From positions 51,230,322 to 51,294,321 of the forward strand of contig OX392528.1 in NCBI GenBank assembly GCA_947623455.1: 64,000 nucleotides of DNA. Direction: 5' to 3'. This document shows positions 1-11,171 of the stretch, one piece after another. The notes under the pieces are model-generated. The model ran no database searches. It was not told where the DNA came from and saw nothing but the letters and a program-made list of their open reading frames with translations. How positions within the stretch are numbered: position 1 is the first letter of the stretch; each line of letters opens with the position of its first letter. Position numbers and translations under genes: made by a program. The DNA is from Mimachlamys varia (Eukaryota; Mollusca; Bivalvia; Pectinida; Pectinidae).

Positions 1-185
1 TTTGAATTTTTACACGGTTACCGGTACAGCAGCAATTGAAACTTGGTATTTGTAAACACACGTTCATTTTGAACTGTCTTCTACCTTCGGCTTGTTGCTG
101 AAGTGGGCCCCACCTGAATTATTTTGTCAAGAGTTTCTTGTTAGTTATCGCTCAGGTTTACTTCCTTTTCAGCTTAATTTTGCAT
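1..185 (+). mobile_element. TTAA MITE, truncated, at U1 left edge
   Basis: Internal part of the MITE found complete at 10795-11171 (shared words such as GGGCCCCACCTGAATTATTTT broken by small indels). The window edge removes its left end. The right end is deleted after TTTTGCAT, as in all type A starts. Confidence 0.8.
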
Positions 186-265
186 TGTTGTGAAACATTA
201 TAGATGGAGGACAAACATAGTTTTAGGTCATCTGACCTGAAAGGTCAGCATAACCTATATATAGG

Positions 266-617
266 CCTCACACAACCAAGTCAGCCTATCAGGAAGTGTT
301 TCATACGTTTGTAGTCCCTACCGAAAATTTGTTCCTGATAAGTACAGTGATTCTAAATAATCTAAATAGGTAATTGTTGACATAGTCTGCATTGAATGAA
401 ATCTATAGATATTGAACTTTACAAAAATGTATACTTTTGGTAGATTTTGATATTTGATGGCGGATTGATATGGGGTCAAAAGTCAGAGGCGTGTTCCCGT
501 CCCATTTCACTGGTTTGACATGTAAACTTCCGGTTGTCCGAAGCAGACGCCCGTAGCGAGCTCAAATGCCACGAAGCTCCTGATAAAATACAATTTGAAG
601 TCTTTGCCATGTATGTA
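266..617 (+). repeat. Dispersed segment of about 350 bp, shared by unit starts and the type A insertion
   Basis: Starts near CTCACACAACCAA and ends near GCCATGTATG. Homologous but diverged copies lie inside the insertions (8187-8539 and 27981-28333). Each other unit has one at the same relative place (about 11294-11640, 20060-20411, 31088-31434, 39855-40205). It is non-coding, so it is a dispersed repeat family rather than a unit-specific sequence. Confidence 0.7.
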
Positions 618-1522
618 TCTGTAAATCCAGGCAGTTGTCACTAGAGTTGAACTTCAAATATTGAAGTTATTAGCTCTAAAGCTTAGTAATAATATATAGT
701 AAATTATTTAGTTGTGCAAGTCCTATTGCCATTATGCTTCGTCCGTCACCATCCGCCTTTGCGTAAAACTTTCACTTTCAAACCTCTACTCTTCCTCAAT
801 TACCCATAAGCAGATTACTACCAAATTTGGTGTGAAACATAGATCTTTGAGCGCGGACAATCTTTTTACATAAGTGAGGCGGTCCCAAATTGGATTTTTG
901 CTAGTTTACTCTTTTAATTTTGATAACATAGAGCAGCTTGACTAGTGTTTTCCATTTAGAAATCCTTACAATTTAGATATATGCAGAATTTCACTTAAAA
1001 TCTATACTAGTGTATTTATGTTTTGATTCAATTTGTATCAGTTTTTCTTGTTTCTGAACCAAACAGTACACCGTGTACGTAAACTTACAACTGTACGTAG
1101 TGACAAACAACAAATACCAATGTGAAAACAAAATGAGTAAGGTTTCTATTCAAAAGGAATTCTTTCAGTCTGCTATAGCACTTCTTGCTGTAATCGTGTA
1201 TAATAGAAAATGGACGTCAAGCTAAAAAGTATTAAAATCTTACTTTGCAACATTATTTAGCATTAGACGGCAATTATTATAATTTTCCACCTTTTAAAAA
1301 TTGAATGTGCTAACTTCGTTCCCCTCACCTTCACTTTTGGAATATCTAGATTTGTAGTACACCTTTGGCTATGAAAAATCTGGTTTTAGCAATTGTCTTG
1401 GGTAATATAAATGGATCCATAGGTCTCAAGTCTTGTTGGCTTTATAGTGGTGGAAATAATATTTATCTAAGCAGTGCTACTGTACTTGCCATTGTCTTGT
1501 ATATATATATGTACATTTTCAG

Positions 1523-2404
1523 ACCTGACATTCCAGAAGATAGCATTGAAAATCAGAGGTGCTTGGGTGTGCGGCCATGTCCAAATGAAGATGAAGGCTG
1601 CACTGTGGAAATGTGGGAATGGGAAGTAGAATCACATGTTGTGTAAGTATCACATTGCTAACGTAGTACATACAGATTGTTACAGACCGGGTGTCCTAAC
1701 CTAGGTTACCTGTTTAGGTTAATGACTTGTAGTTATATTTAAGGTTACTAGTGAGAGATAAATATATGAGCAATGCAAGCCCATTTGGCATCTACTTGAC
1801 TTTACGATTACACTATAAACATAGTTTCTATCAATACTGGCTTACATCCATTATGTAAACATATTTTAACTTGATTATCTAAATAAGAAATGTATCTAAA
1901 TCTAAAAACTAAGTGAAATTGCGGTGAATGAAACAAGTTTAAGCCAAATTCCCAAACTTTCCGCTTACTCATGAAAATATCTTTCCCAATTCACAAATTT
2001 TCTTCATAAAATAAGAGGAAAAGACCCCATCCCAAAGCAATGAGAAGAAGCCCTGATTAACTACTTTATCAGTTTAAAAGTCTTGCAAACAGAATATTTC
2101 ATTATGATATAATAATGGTGATTTTCATTACATTGGAAACCAGTTTACGCCAGTTGTGGATGAATTATCTGAAAAACAATTTCATTGCAGGGTGTGTCCC
2201 AACAGAATACAGAAGAGTGGGTTCAAAAAGAGGAGACCATCGTCACCTGAAAGTTGTAGTGAAAGTGAAACAAAACTGAAATCAAAATCTGTAGCAGAGG
2301 TTCGACCAACAAGAGTGCTCCGATCTAAGTCGTTATCAGTACATGCATCCAGGACAAGAAGGATTTCCAGACGTATTCGGAATAGCACCAATATTTTGAC
2401 ATAA
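1523..2404 (+). CDS. TRAF-type zinc finger protein, C-terminal two exons (U1 copy)
   Basis: Two exons, 1523-1642 (acceptor TACATTTTCAG, donor GTAAGT) and 2191-2404 (acceptor TTTCATTGCAG), joined at a split Val codon, phase 2 to phase 2. They encode about 110 residues ending at TAA. Residues 19-42 fit a TRAF-type zinc finger: C19-x6-C26-x11-H38-x3-C42, with the context CPNEDEGC and ESHVVVCPNRI. A basic tail follows with KKRR at 52-55 and Ser/Arg-rich sequence to the end, possibly a nuclear localisation signal. In the family such fingers bind proteins and often follow a RING domain in E3 ubiquitin ligases; no RING or start exon was found here, so this is a 3' partial model. The open frame upstream of 1523 is intron: it differs in frame between units because of a TA-repeat length change just before the acceptor. 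Candidate polyadenylation signals (AATAAA) are at 2713 and 2832. Confidence 0.7.
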
Positions 2405-4977
2405 CCACGGAGAAAGAACCTCTCTACTTGCCAAGTGTTGTGTGTTGTATGCGTAATCAAACTCCTGTATATTGCCCATACCCTGCTTGATTTGTGAAAA
2501 CAAACTCAATTTCCACTTTGAATTATATTTCATAATTTTGACAGAAGCTCTGATATTTGCACTACAACTTGCATTTGTGGGCATACATATATATAGTGTT
2601 ACCAAAATATTTTGCCAAACTGCAGTAAACTCTCTCACCGCTACCAAGCTTTGATACCAAAAGGTGTGATTTTCAGAAAAGAAAACCACACCTTTTATGA
2701 GTACTTATATGAAATAAACTATCGAAAGGTATATATTTATTCCACATCAGAATTCATACTTTGGGCTTCAGGTTTATATTCTTTCCTGAATGGAGGTCCC
2801 CTAGCTAGCTCCATGTATATCAAAATATTTAAATAAAGGGGAGATAACTTTGTGTACGGTAAATTATAACTGAATTACAGGGTGTATTATGGCTTTCATT
2901 GGTAAAAGGATCCAAAAATGGTTCATATACTAAACCTGTTATGATACTTTAATATTAGGATTATGTCAGAAAGGAATGTTGGTGAGCAGGCGATTTAGAG
3001 AACCAATACAGTATTTATTTTATGTCCTGATTTCTATTCTCCAGCGATTGTGTTCAGTGTGAGGTGGTATAATAAGTGAGAATATGTGTTGCATTGGGAC
3101 AACTTTTGACGGACTGAAGTACAAAATTGGAGTGCAAGAGGTTATAACTGAATTGTATATATGTGCTGAATATCACAAGGTGCAATGTTACAGGAATGTG
3201 TAACAAAATCTGTACTGTCTTAGTGTCTTGTGACACCCTTTACTCACAAAAACAGCAAGAGAAGGCATAGCTTGGGTACTTTAAGTTTGTGAAAGTTTTC
3301 ATTGCCAGATTGTCAAAAAACAGTCCACAAGTAATCTTGATAGACATTTAAACCGTTAGCGATGATAAAATGTTTCCTTAAATATTTTATTAATTTTCAC
3401 TGGTGTAACGTGAAAGTTTGACACCAGTCCATCCTCAAACTACTGATTCTTCTTCCTTTATCCCTTCCATATCTTTTCCTTAATCTATCGGTGATAAATA
3501 TCCATTCTCTTCTCTTCTCAAATCATATATCGTCAAGGTTGATTTCAATGCTTTGTTTGAAATAGTGTAAATATTAAGATAATTATTGTATTCTCTGTAT
3601 AGTAATTACAACAACTATTTGATTATGACCTGTGCATTTTTGATTGCGACTTGTTGATGATTGATTATGTTGATATACACCACCAGTCCTAATTATATTT
3701 TCAATTAGAGCTAATATAATTTTGAACTCTGACGCTACATTTTTAAATATTGCTGTTCTTTGCAGGAAAGTTGATAGCTATTTAAAGAAGCTGTTTAATT
3801 TGATTATATATAAAGGTGTTTCAGTATAAAAATAATAAAGTAGTGTTAATTTTGTGTCCCATGTTGCATTTCAAAACAGAATTTGAACTGCATCAGGAAA
3901 TATAATTTTCATGTAAATGTAAATAGTGTTTGCTGGGACTGACATTGGTATATTGTAGTGGTGTGCTGATAAATTGAAATTATCAATTCATATTATTAGT
4001 CGGAAAAGCATTTGATAAATTAATTAATTGGTATTATTTTTAACTATCAATACAAAAAATCCAGTTTTATTTAAGATATTGAATATGGTTTCACTCTGGT
4101 CCTGTAGATTATTCAACTAATACTACTAAAAACAGACTTGCCCAATTTACTTCATTCTGTTTCACTTTTCATACTGTTTTTCATGAGTATGAATGACTTC
4201 AGAACCTGTACCTTTATAACAACAGTGCCAGTTTTACATGCGCATGATGAATGTGAAAATATTAAGTAAGAACAAAATCAGATTGTTTCAAGCTTCTCTA
4301 GATCTGTATATATGGTAATCTGATTTATGTAATAGAGAGAATATAAGTTTGATCTATAGAAACACAATTACATTTACATTGTATGTACTCAGTTTTGAAA
4401 AGATCGAGTATTTGTTTTGGAAAAATTAAGACACTTGTATATTTATGACAATGACATAGAAAATATCTTTGTGGTCAAGAAATTACTGTTACAATGCTAA
4501 AACGTTATACTGCTCAGATATGTACTGTTAATATTGAAGCGTTTTTGCTTCTCATGATATAAGCTATGAGTCTAACTATTTACGTTCATTAATTTGGTAA
4601 AAACTGTGTATAATATTATGCCAGAGGCATTTTTTTTGCCTCTTGAATGTGTCAATATTGAACTAATTTATGAATACTTTTTGTCAACCATGTAAAGAGG
4701 TTATTATGTGAATAAACTCATGTTGAATATATTCATCATGTTTGTTATCACCAGTTAATTATTTAAGGACCAATACATTATATTCAAATTAGCTTGCGTC
4801 TAGGGTTTGTCCGACATCCTTCCTTAAACCATTCTTGTTATCGCTATTTCTTGAGAAGTACCATCGTTGGAAACCTACGAAACACTGCTCTGTTTGTCCC
4901 GTGGGATGGGCTAGAACAGCAGAGAATCTTGTTTCCCTGAATAGAAATTGATTTAGAGATTTTGACGAATGGGAATG

Positions 4978-5072
4978 GAGTTTCTTTTTAGTTACCGCTC
5001 AGGTTAACATCATTTTAGGCTTATTTTTGTTCAGAATCAAGAAAACTTTCCTGAAGTAACGTATATGGGCCT
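4978..5072 (+). mobile_element. TTAA MITE right-half remnant inside the unit (U1)
   Basis: This stretch matches the right third of the junction MITE (TTACCGCTCAGGTT, GAAAACTTTCCTGAAGTAAC, GGGCCT) and is followed by TTAA at 5073. Equivalent remnants lie at about 16018-16112, 24772-24866, 35812-35906 and 44872-44966. It gives each unit a second short block of MITE homology. Confidence 0.65.
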
Positions 5073-5970
5073 TTAATCTTTGAGTGCGGACAATCATGTT
5101 ACATAAGTGAAACGGGGTGGGGCCAGGGGCCCCAAATTGGAACTTTGCTGGGTGTTTTTTTTTGTCTTCTTCAGAATCAGACTTAACAAAGGGGATTACT
5201 AACAAATTTGGTTTGAAACAATGTTTTGGGAGGGCGGTCATAATCTATATAAATGAGACTTGTACGTACAATAAAACTCTACTCCTTCTTAACCTTTTGG
5301 TGAGTTATAACCAAATTAGGTGAGAAACATCCTTAAGTGAGGGCAATCATATTTTATATGCAATGAAGTGTAGGGATGATAACTCTTGTTTTCTCTCCAG
5401 AACGGAATGTATATATTATATTGTCCTTGAAGACAAGTGTAATTATTACATTTTCAAGAAATCATGAAATGTAGGCATGTTGTAATTCAATTGTAATACA
5501 TATAATAATACATTTTGCATAATTGTTAGAAATAAGAATTTAGAAAACGCTGATGGAAAGCTATAGGTAAAGGATACCTGAGCAAATGTACAATAAGGGT
5601 CAGGTGAGGTAAACAAGATAAAAACAAATAAGCATAAAGGCAATATCTTTATTTTCAACAGAAAGTAAATAAAGCTATTGATTGCATACATGTACGTTTC
5701 TATACATTCTATCTTCAAATGAAATGGGACATATCTGAATATATGAGGTATGGCCGATCTACATGATGTGTGAAAACTTTTTTAAGTAATCATGCAATGA
5801 ATTGTCAAAAAAAAATTTTTTTTGATTCTGCAGCGCACATATCAAACGAAATTTTATGGAACTCTTTGAATCACATCTCTTCACTTTTTTTTAAATAAAA
5901 TAAAGAGTACAGTAATTGTACATGTATATGAAGGTCTACTAAGCATACAATGTATATATTTACCCTGGTA

Positions 5971-6407
5971 CAGTGGACTCCACTTAATATCACTCCTGTT
6001 AATATCACATTCCTCTTTATATCATGTTTTTCCCAGCACCATTTTTCTCTATGTAATATTATTTGGTTAATATCATGCATTTTGAGGTGAATTCCTCTTA
6101 ATATCATGATTTTTTAACCAATCTTATAAAATATCCAGAAAATAATGTCATTTCCATTGATTTCAGATACAACTTGTACACAATGTTGCATAGAAAATAA
6201 AAAATTACCCCAAAAATGATTTTCAATTGAAATAATGTAGTTTATATATTGAAACATCTCCATGTGTACATTGAATAGCTTACTTTTAGTTATGGAAATT
6301 GGAAATGTACTAGATTTAGAGGGGAAAACATGTTTCTCTCAATATTACATTCCTGTTAATATCATGTTTTTGTCTGCATGCAACATGATATAAAGAGGAG
6401 TGCACTG
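5971..6407 (+). mobile_element. pogo/Tigger-like MITE (U1)
   Basis: A 437-bp element with imperfect inverted ends: CAGTGGACTCCACTTAATAT on the left and the reverse complement of CAGTGCACTCCTCTTTATAT on the right, flanked by TA on both sides. TA duplication and CAGT ends fit Tc1/mariner-pogo type elements. Internally it has many TTAATATCA words spaced about 20 bp apart. No coding sequence. Confidence 0.75.
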
Positions 6408-7457
6408 TACATCAAACGAATATTTTCATGAAAGGTGGTCTTATATAAAGATCACTGGACTGAAATGAAATACACTTGAAGAGGAAAACAGTGGCAGTGT
6501 CTCTTCTCATATACATTGAACCCGGTGATTACTTTCAATTTTGCAACAGAAATTATATACGATTCATTTTTCACGCTGAAAATATATAAACACTGTAAAT
6601 AATTGGTAGGCTTATTAAAATACATTTGATTAATGCCTAAAATGAAATTAAATTCATACAGATGAAATTTTACAACTAAATATAAATATAACACATAAAT
6701 ATATAGACAAACATATATATATGCATTGTAGAATGACATTTGGCAATTCCTAGTGGCTAGCACTACATTGGGATCGCATGAGTTTTAGATATACAGTGTT
6801 AATAATTTCAATAACAACATAAAACCTATCTGACTAAACATACACCTACATTAATTTGAATAGCAATACTGCAATTCCTTAAATAGAATGCTAAGTGGAC
6901 AGGCTGGATAAGTCCAAACAATTTTACTTGACCAACATCTTCTCTTTTTGTATTTCTTTTTAAATAACACTGAATCCATCCATATTGCTTTTAAAAAACA
7001 TCAGAAAAGAAAAAATACATTATCTTTATGAGTTTAGTAAGAAAGTAAAAAAAAAAATTCACATGTTTTACATACTTTCTATGAAACATTGCTTTACTCA
7101 AGCTTACAAACTTATGTTCTAGGTCTCATACATCGTACGGTGTTGGTGTATGTACTTTCTATATTTACTCGATACATATTTCTAAAACATGAACTTGCAA
7201 CAGTAAAACAAATTTCTAGTGGATTTAATTTGTTTTTCTTTTCTTCTGAACACATTTTAATATTTCACTAAAAAGCTCAAATGAAAATAGGAAATAATTT
7301 TCAATTTCTGATAATTTATTAAATCATTACCAGGTATATCAATATAATTCAATCATTTAAAATATCAATCTCTGTTCCATTATAAATGTTATTCTTCAAC
7401 TGCTCATTACTATTCAAAATTAATGAATAACTAGAAATTGTTGGCTAACAATTTGAT

Positions 7458-9622
7458 GGGCTTTTCACCTATAATCTATATCATTTCTGTTGGATTTTGA
7501 ATCAACTTTAAAATTGCACACTTTTGTCGGGACTATCTCAGGATCAATTAATTTAAAATTTGATGGGATGAACAGATTCTTAAAATGGTAAGTATGAGTA
7601 TTGAACTGCGTTAAGTTTGCATTCAAAGGTAATATGAATGCCCGCTGAAAGCTGTTCAATGCAAAATTAAGTGTAAGCATTTGAAAAGCTTTTCAAAGTC
7701 GTTAAAAAGGTTTTGTTAAGCCAATAATACCACTACATTTCCTCAGTTTAAGCCCTAATTACGGTTCGTTTAAAGCGCACAAAATGATCAGATAGTGATA
7801 TATATATTTGCTGAGAAATGTATGTCCCAATTATCAAATGTTAACAGATTTTCAGTATCTTCCGGTCGTAAAAGCACTTGTCCCGACAATGGGAAAATCT
7901 CTCCTCCAGTTTCATATGTTCCGACAATCAAATGAGATTTGTTTAAACATGTCCCGATAATCAAATGAGATATTTCTGCTACGATTTCTCGATAATAACG
8001 TGTATAGATGTATTACAACGAAAAAAAGAAGAAATTAAAAAAAAAAATGCTGCTGAGTGTTCCGCCCAGGAATCGAGCCCGGGTCTCTATCGTAATGAAC
8101 TATAGCCTTACCATTTGAGCCAAAGCGGCTAGTAATACTGCGCATCCGTTAATTCACTAAGAAAAACCGTATTTTACACTATTAAGGACTCGCACAACTA
8201 AATGAGCCAATCACGGCGTGTTTCATACGTTTGTAGTCCCTACTGAAAATTTGTTCTGGCTAAGTACAGTGATTCTGAGTAATCTAGATAGATAATTGTT
8301 GCCATATTCAGCATTGAATGAAATCTATAGATATTTAACTTTACAAAAATGTATACTTTTGGTAGATTTTGATGTGTGATGGCGGATTGATATGGGGTCA
8401 AAAGTCAGAGGGTGTTCCCGTACCATTTCACTGGTTTGACATGTAAATTTCCAGTTGTCCGAAGCAGACGCCTGTAGCGAGCTAATATGCCAGTAAACTC
8501 CTCATAAAATGCCCCTTGAAGCCTTTGTCATGTACGCATGGAAGTTAATGCTGCTCCTCATTCTGTCGCTCATTAGTGTATTCAAAAAAAGATAGTGTTG
8601 CAAGTTATACATTCCGATGACGTCACAATGTTTACAGTGACCCGCGAGTAGGTTTGTACTGGCTGACAAGTAGACTTATTTTGTTGTTTTTTTAAACGTT
8701 TGCGATGACTTTGTTATGTTTAGATTGATGAGATAATATAGTATAATATCAAACAATACCAGATATGAATTTAGTTTCATGAAATACAATAAGTTTCGCG
8801 TTAGCCATCAACTTTCATTCTATTGGTCCAGCTGTGATCGGCCGTCGTAGTGACGATAGGCCTAAAGATTATATTGCACTGTACAATATAAAACTGTATA
8901 AAAAGGTACCAACTTGTACGAATATCCTTAGACGTACAATAAGATCTGCTTCATCTATGAAAACTATCTAGATACAATTTGTTACCGGAATAACAGTCGA
9001 TCGGGATGTGTGTATATGCAACTTATTTACTGTTGCCAAGGAGTATAAAGAAAACACAGGAGAGTTCCAAAATCACGGTTTTTTACATAGATTATATAGG
9101 GGAAAATACAAAATGGCGTAATACCTTAACCGGAAGTGGTATCAAGACGCCGAAGGTATCAATAACATCGGAATGACATACACTATTGATCTGTAGAAAT
9201 TTTTTAAAAAATTAATGAAAAATGAAAAATTTCTAAAAATAGAAAAACTTTGACCCTTGGCGAGCTTTTTCATTTGACCTCTGACCTCAAAACAATGCAT
9301 TATTAAAAGTTGGCCCCAGATAAGTCCTACAATAATATATCTTTGAAATGATTTTAACTGTTACCGTTTTGGAGCTATGGCCACTTAAGCAAAATGAGAT
9401 ATGACGTCATGGCGGCCATCTTGGATTTTTTGACGTACTTGAAAATGTTGCTGTCACCCCTTTGGCTCATGCCAAATACAATGGGCTTAACTGAATTGAC
9501 ATACCTCTTACCATTTTTGCATAATTCGTGTCACAAAATGAAATGCAGAATAATAATAATAATAATAATAATAATAAACAGAACAGAAACAATAGGACTT
9601 TTCACCACAAAGTGAAAAGCCC
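7458..9622 (+). mobile_element. Type A-specific transposon-like insertion, possible Helentron/HINE-like element (U1)
   Basis: A segment of about 2165 bp present only in U1 and U3. It starts GGGCTTTTCACC and ends AGGACTTTTCACC, a 4-base spacer, then GTGAAAAGCCC. The right end is thus a hairpin and is also inverted relative to the left end. An (AAT)n microsatellite sits just inside the right end (9549-9577). Short terminal inverted repeats, a 3' hairpin and a subterminal microsatellite recall the Helentron-associated elements known from bivalves; that assignment is inference. Inside are a tRNA-like segment (8055-8130, minus), diverged short repeats with the words TCCCGACAATCAAATGAGAT at 7880-7980, and a block of about 350 bp (8187-8539) homologous to unit positions 266-617. 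No credible coding sequence. The left flank carries a small hairpin (AAATTGTT / AACAATTT, 7435-7454). Confidence 0.6.
8055..8130 (-). repeat. tRNA-like SINE head or tRNA pseudogene (U1 insertion)
   Basis: On the minus strand this reads AGCCGCTTTGGCTCAAATGG, resembling a pol III A box, then GGGCTCGATTCC, resembling a B box. A plausible T-arm follows (CCGGG / CCTGG), then a T-rich run. Acceptor-stem pairing is poor, so it is not a working tRNA. Confidence 0.45.
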
Positions 9623-9990
9623 TAATAATTAATAAATTTAAATATTTACTACATAATTAACACAACACCAGAAAAAGAGACATGTATTACATAATAGTGG
9701 ACAGTCTTAATGAACATTCACATGGAGTTTGAAATAGTTGGTGATCTACAACAATATCTGACAATGATGTACAAATATTTCATTACAAAATGTACAAGAA
9801 GCACCACCAAAACTACTCATCAGCAGAATCATATTAAAGGCAATTCTATATACATGTAATAAATTATTTCGTCTGAGGAAGAATCAACGACTTGTAAAGA
9901 ATGTGCATGGTTACAAGATAGCTTTGTAGTTTGGCTTTCACAAATTATTAAAATTCGCATACAAACTGAAAATTAAATCTTATAATAATC

Positions 9991-10079
9991 CAATCTGATT
10001 AAAATACAGATCCTCATTTCTACTATATCGTGTGTACACACAATAGTAATAGTGAGGGATCTGTATTTTAATCAGATTG
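9991..10079. repeat. Long imperfect hairpin (U1)
   Basis: An 89-bp near-palindrome. The left arm begins CAATCTGATTAAAATACAG and the right arm ends with its reverse complement. Pairing continues with small bulges to a palindromic centre, GTGTGTACACAC. It could be a foldback MITE or give a hairpin RNA. No coding sequence. Confidence 0.75.
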
Positions 10080-10794
10080 ATAGTAATCTAATACATAACG
10101 AAAAACAATACAAAGACTTTCCAGGCGGGTATGATAGTAATGTTTCATTATGATAAATACATCAGAAACAATTTAACACGTTATATTTTGATGCATAAAT
10201 TGTATAACACAAGTTTGCAAGTGCTCTTTTCAAATGACAGATAGCATATATATAGCAACTCTTTATTTTAACTTTCGGCCCCCAACCCAATTCCTACATC
10301 TGAATTCTACAACATTCATTGTTAACAGGTTAAGACCTTGTAACACTTTGCAGGGTAAAAATCAAAGTTTTTTGTTGAAGATGAAAAATGTATTAAAAGC
10401 AGAAACTTGTTATTTTAACCAAATGAAGTTATGATCACATATTAAAATAACAAATGGTGGTTTTTAGCTGGAAGACATATTGCTTAAAAGCAATCAAGAT
10501 ACCCGCGATAATAGTAAATTAACATAACAAATATGATGGCTACTATATAGGTAATAATTAACATACTGAGACCATATATTGCCTTTGTTTCCACACGTTT
10601 CAGTTAACATATAGGATATGACTGGAATGTTCAGAAAAACATGATAATGAACGATACAAATAAAAGAAACTTTAGGGCTATTACATATCTAATAGTTAGT
10701 GTAAGGGAGGTGAAATGCACCTGTATCTATACTTCATGGAAGGTATAGTTTTAAAACGGATCTGCCTGTCATTTCTAATATCAAATCATTTTAA

Positions 10795-11171
10795 ATGCCC
10801 AATATAAGTAACTTTCGCAAAACTTAAAGCGAAAATCAAGCCTACTAACTTATTTTATTTGTAGATTTTGTTAAGATTAACTGATATCAGCAATATTTAA
10901 GATAAATTCTTACGCGGTTACTGGTACAGTAGCAGTTGAAACTCTGTATTTGTAAACACATGTTAATTTTGAACTGTCTTCTCCCTTCGACTTGTTGTTG
11001 AAGTGGGCCCCACCTGAATTATTTTCAATTCTTTGGATTTTTTTTTTGTCAGGTGTTTCTTGTTAGTTATCGCTCAGGTTTACTTCCTTTTCCGCTTATT
11101 TTTGCATGGTTATCAACTAGATTTTTTTTCAGAATCACGAAAACTTTCCTGAAGTTACGTATATTGGGCCT
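10795..11171 (+). mobile_element. TTAA-flanked MITE at the U1/U2 junction (piggyBac-like)
   Basis: A 377-bp element with inverted ends: ATGCCCAATATAAGTAACTT on the left and the reverse complement of AGGCCCAATATACGTAACTT on the right. It is flanked on both sides by TTAA (10791-10794 and 11172-11175). TTAA target duplication is the hallmark of the piggyBac superfamily. There is no coding sequence, so it is non-autonomous. It straddles the boundary between array units. Confidence 0.8.

Larger units (their letters stand above)
1..10902 (+). repeat. Tandem array unit U1 (type A, about 10.9 kb)
   Basis: First of five tandem units. It matches 19795-30696 (U3) almost perfectly at a constant offset of 19794; by eye I found only a few differences (for example 1254, 1288-1289, 2451). 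Layout: truncated TTAA MITE at 1-185, dispersed segment at about 266-617, zinc-finger exons at 1523-1642 and 2191-2404, non-coding sequence to 4977, a MITE right-half remnant ending at 5072, a pogo-like MITE at 5971-6407, a transposon-like insertion at 7458-9622, a long hairpin at 9991-10079, and a junction MITE starting at 10795. A segment at about 790-910 (AAATTTGGT, GCGGACAATC, AAGTGAGGCGG words) recurs at about 5080-5260. I see no further gene in 2405-5970, 6410-7430 or 9623-10790. The left edge of the window falls inside the junction MITE, so more units may lie to the left. Confidence 0.95.

Noticed and set aside
1365..1522. N-terminal part of the open frame running into the first zinc-finger exon (MAMKNLVLAIV...)
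   Set aside because: It is intron. The TA-repeat before the acceptor changes length between units so the frame is not kept, and U4 has a stop in it.
2182..2689. Minus-strand open frames of 92 and 117 codons, recurring in each unit
   Set aside because: They are antisense shadows of the zinc-finger exon and its 3' region; no family likeness and no splice signals.
4623..4645. AGAGGCA / TGCCTCT hairpin with a T-run, like a bacterial terminator
   Set aside because: The context is an animal genome. The stem is shortened in U5, so it is probably incidental.
5401..5440. Possible short exon after the CTTGTTTTCTCTCCAG acceptor-like site, kept in all units
   Set aside because: Only a weak GTGTAA donor follows. 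No protein likeness, and all unit sequence is similarly conserved.
8055..8130. Functional tRNA gene
   Set aside because: A-box and B-box-like words and a T-arm exist, but the acceptor stem does not pair, so it is at most a tRNA-derived SINE head.
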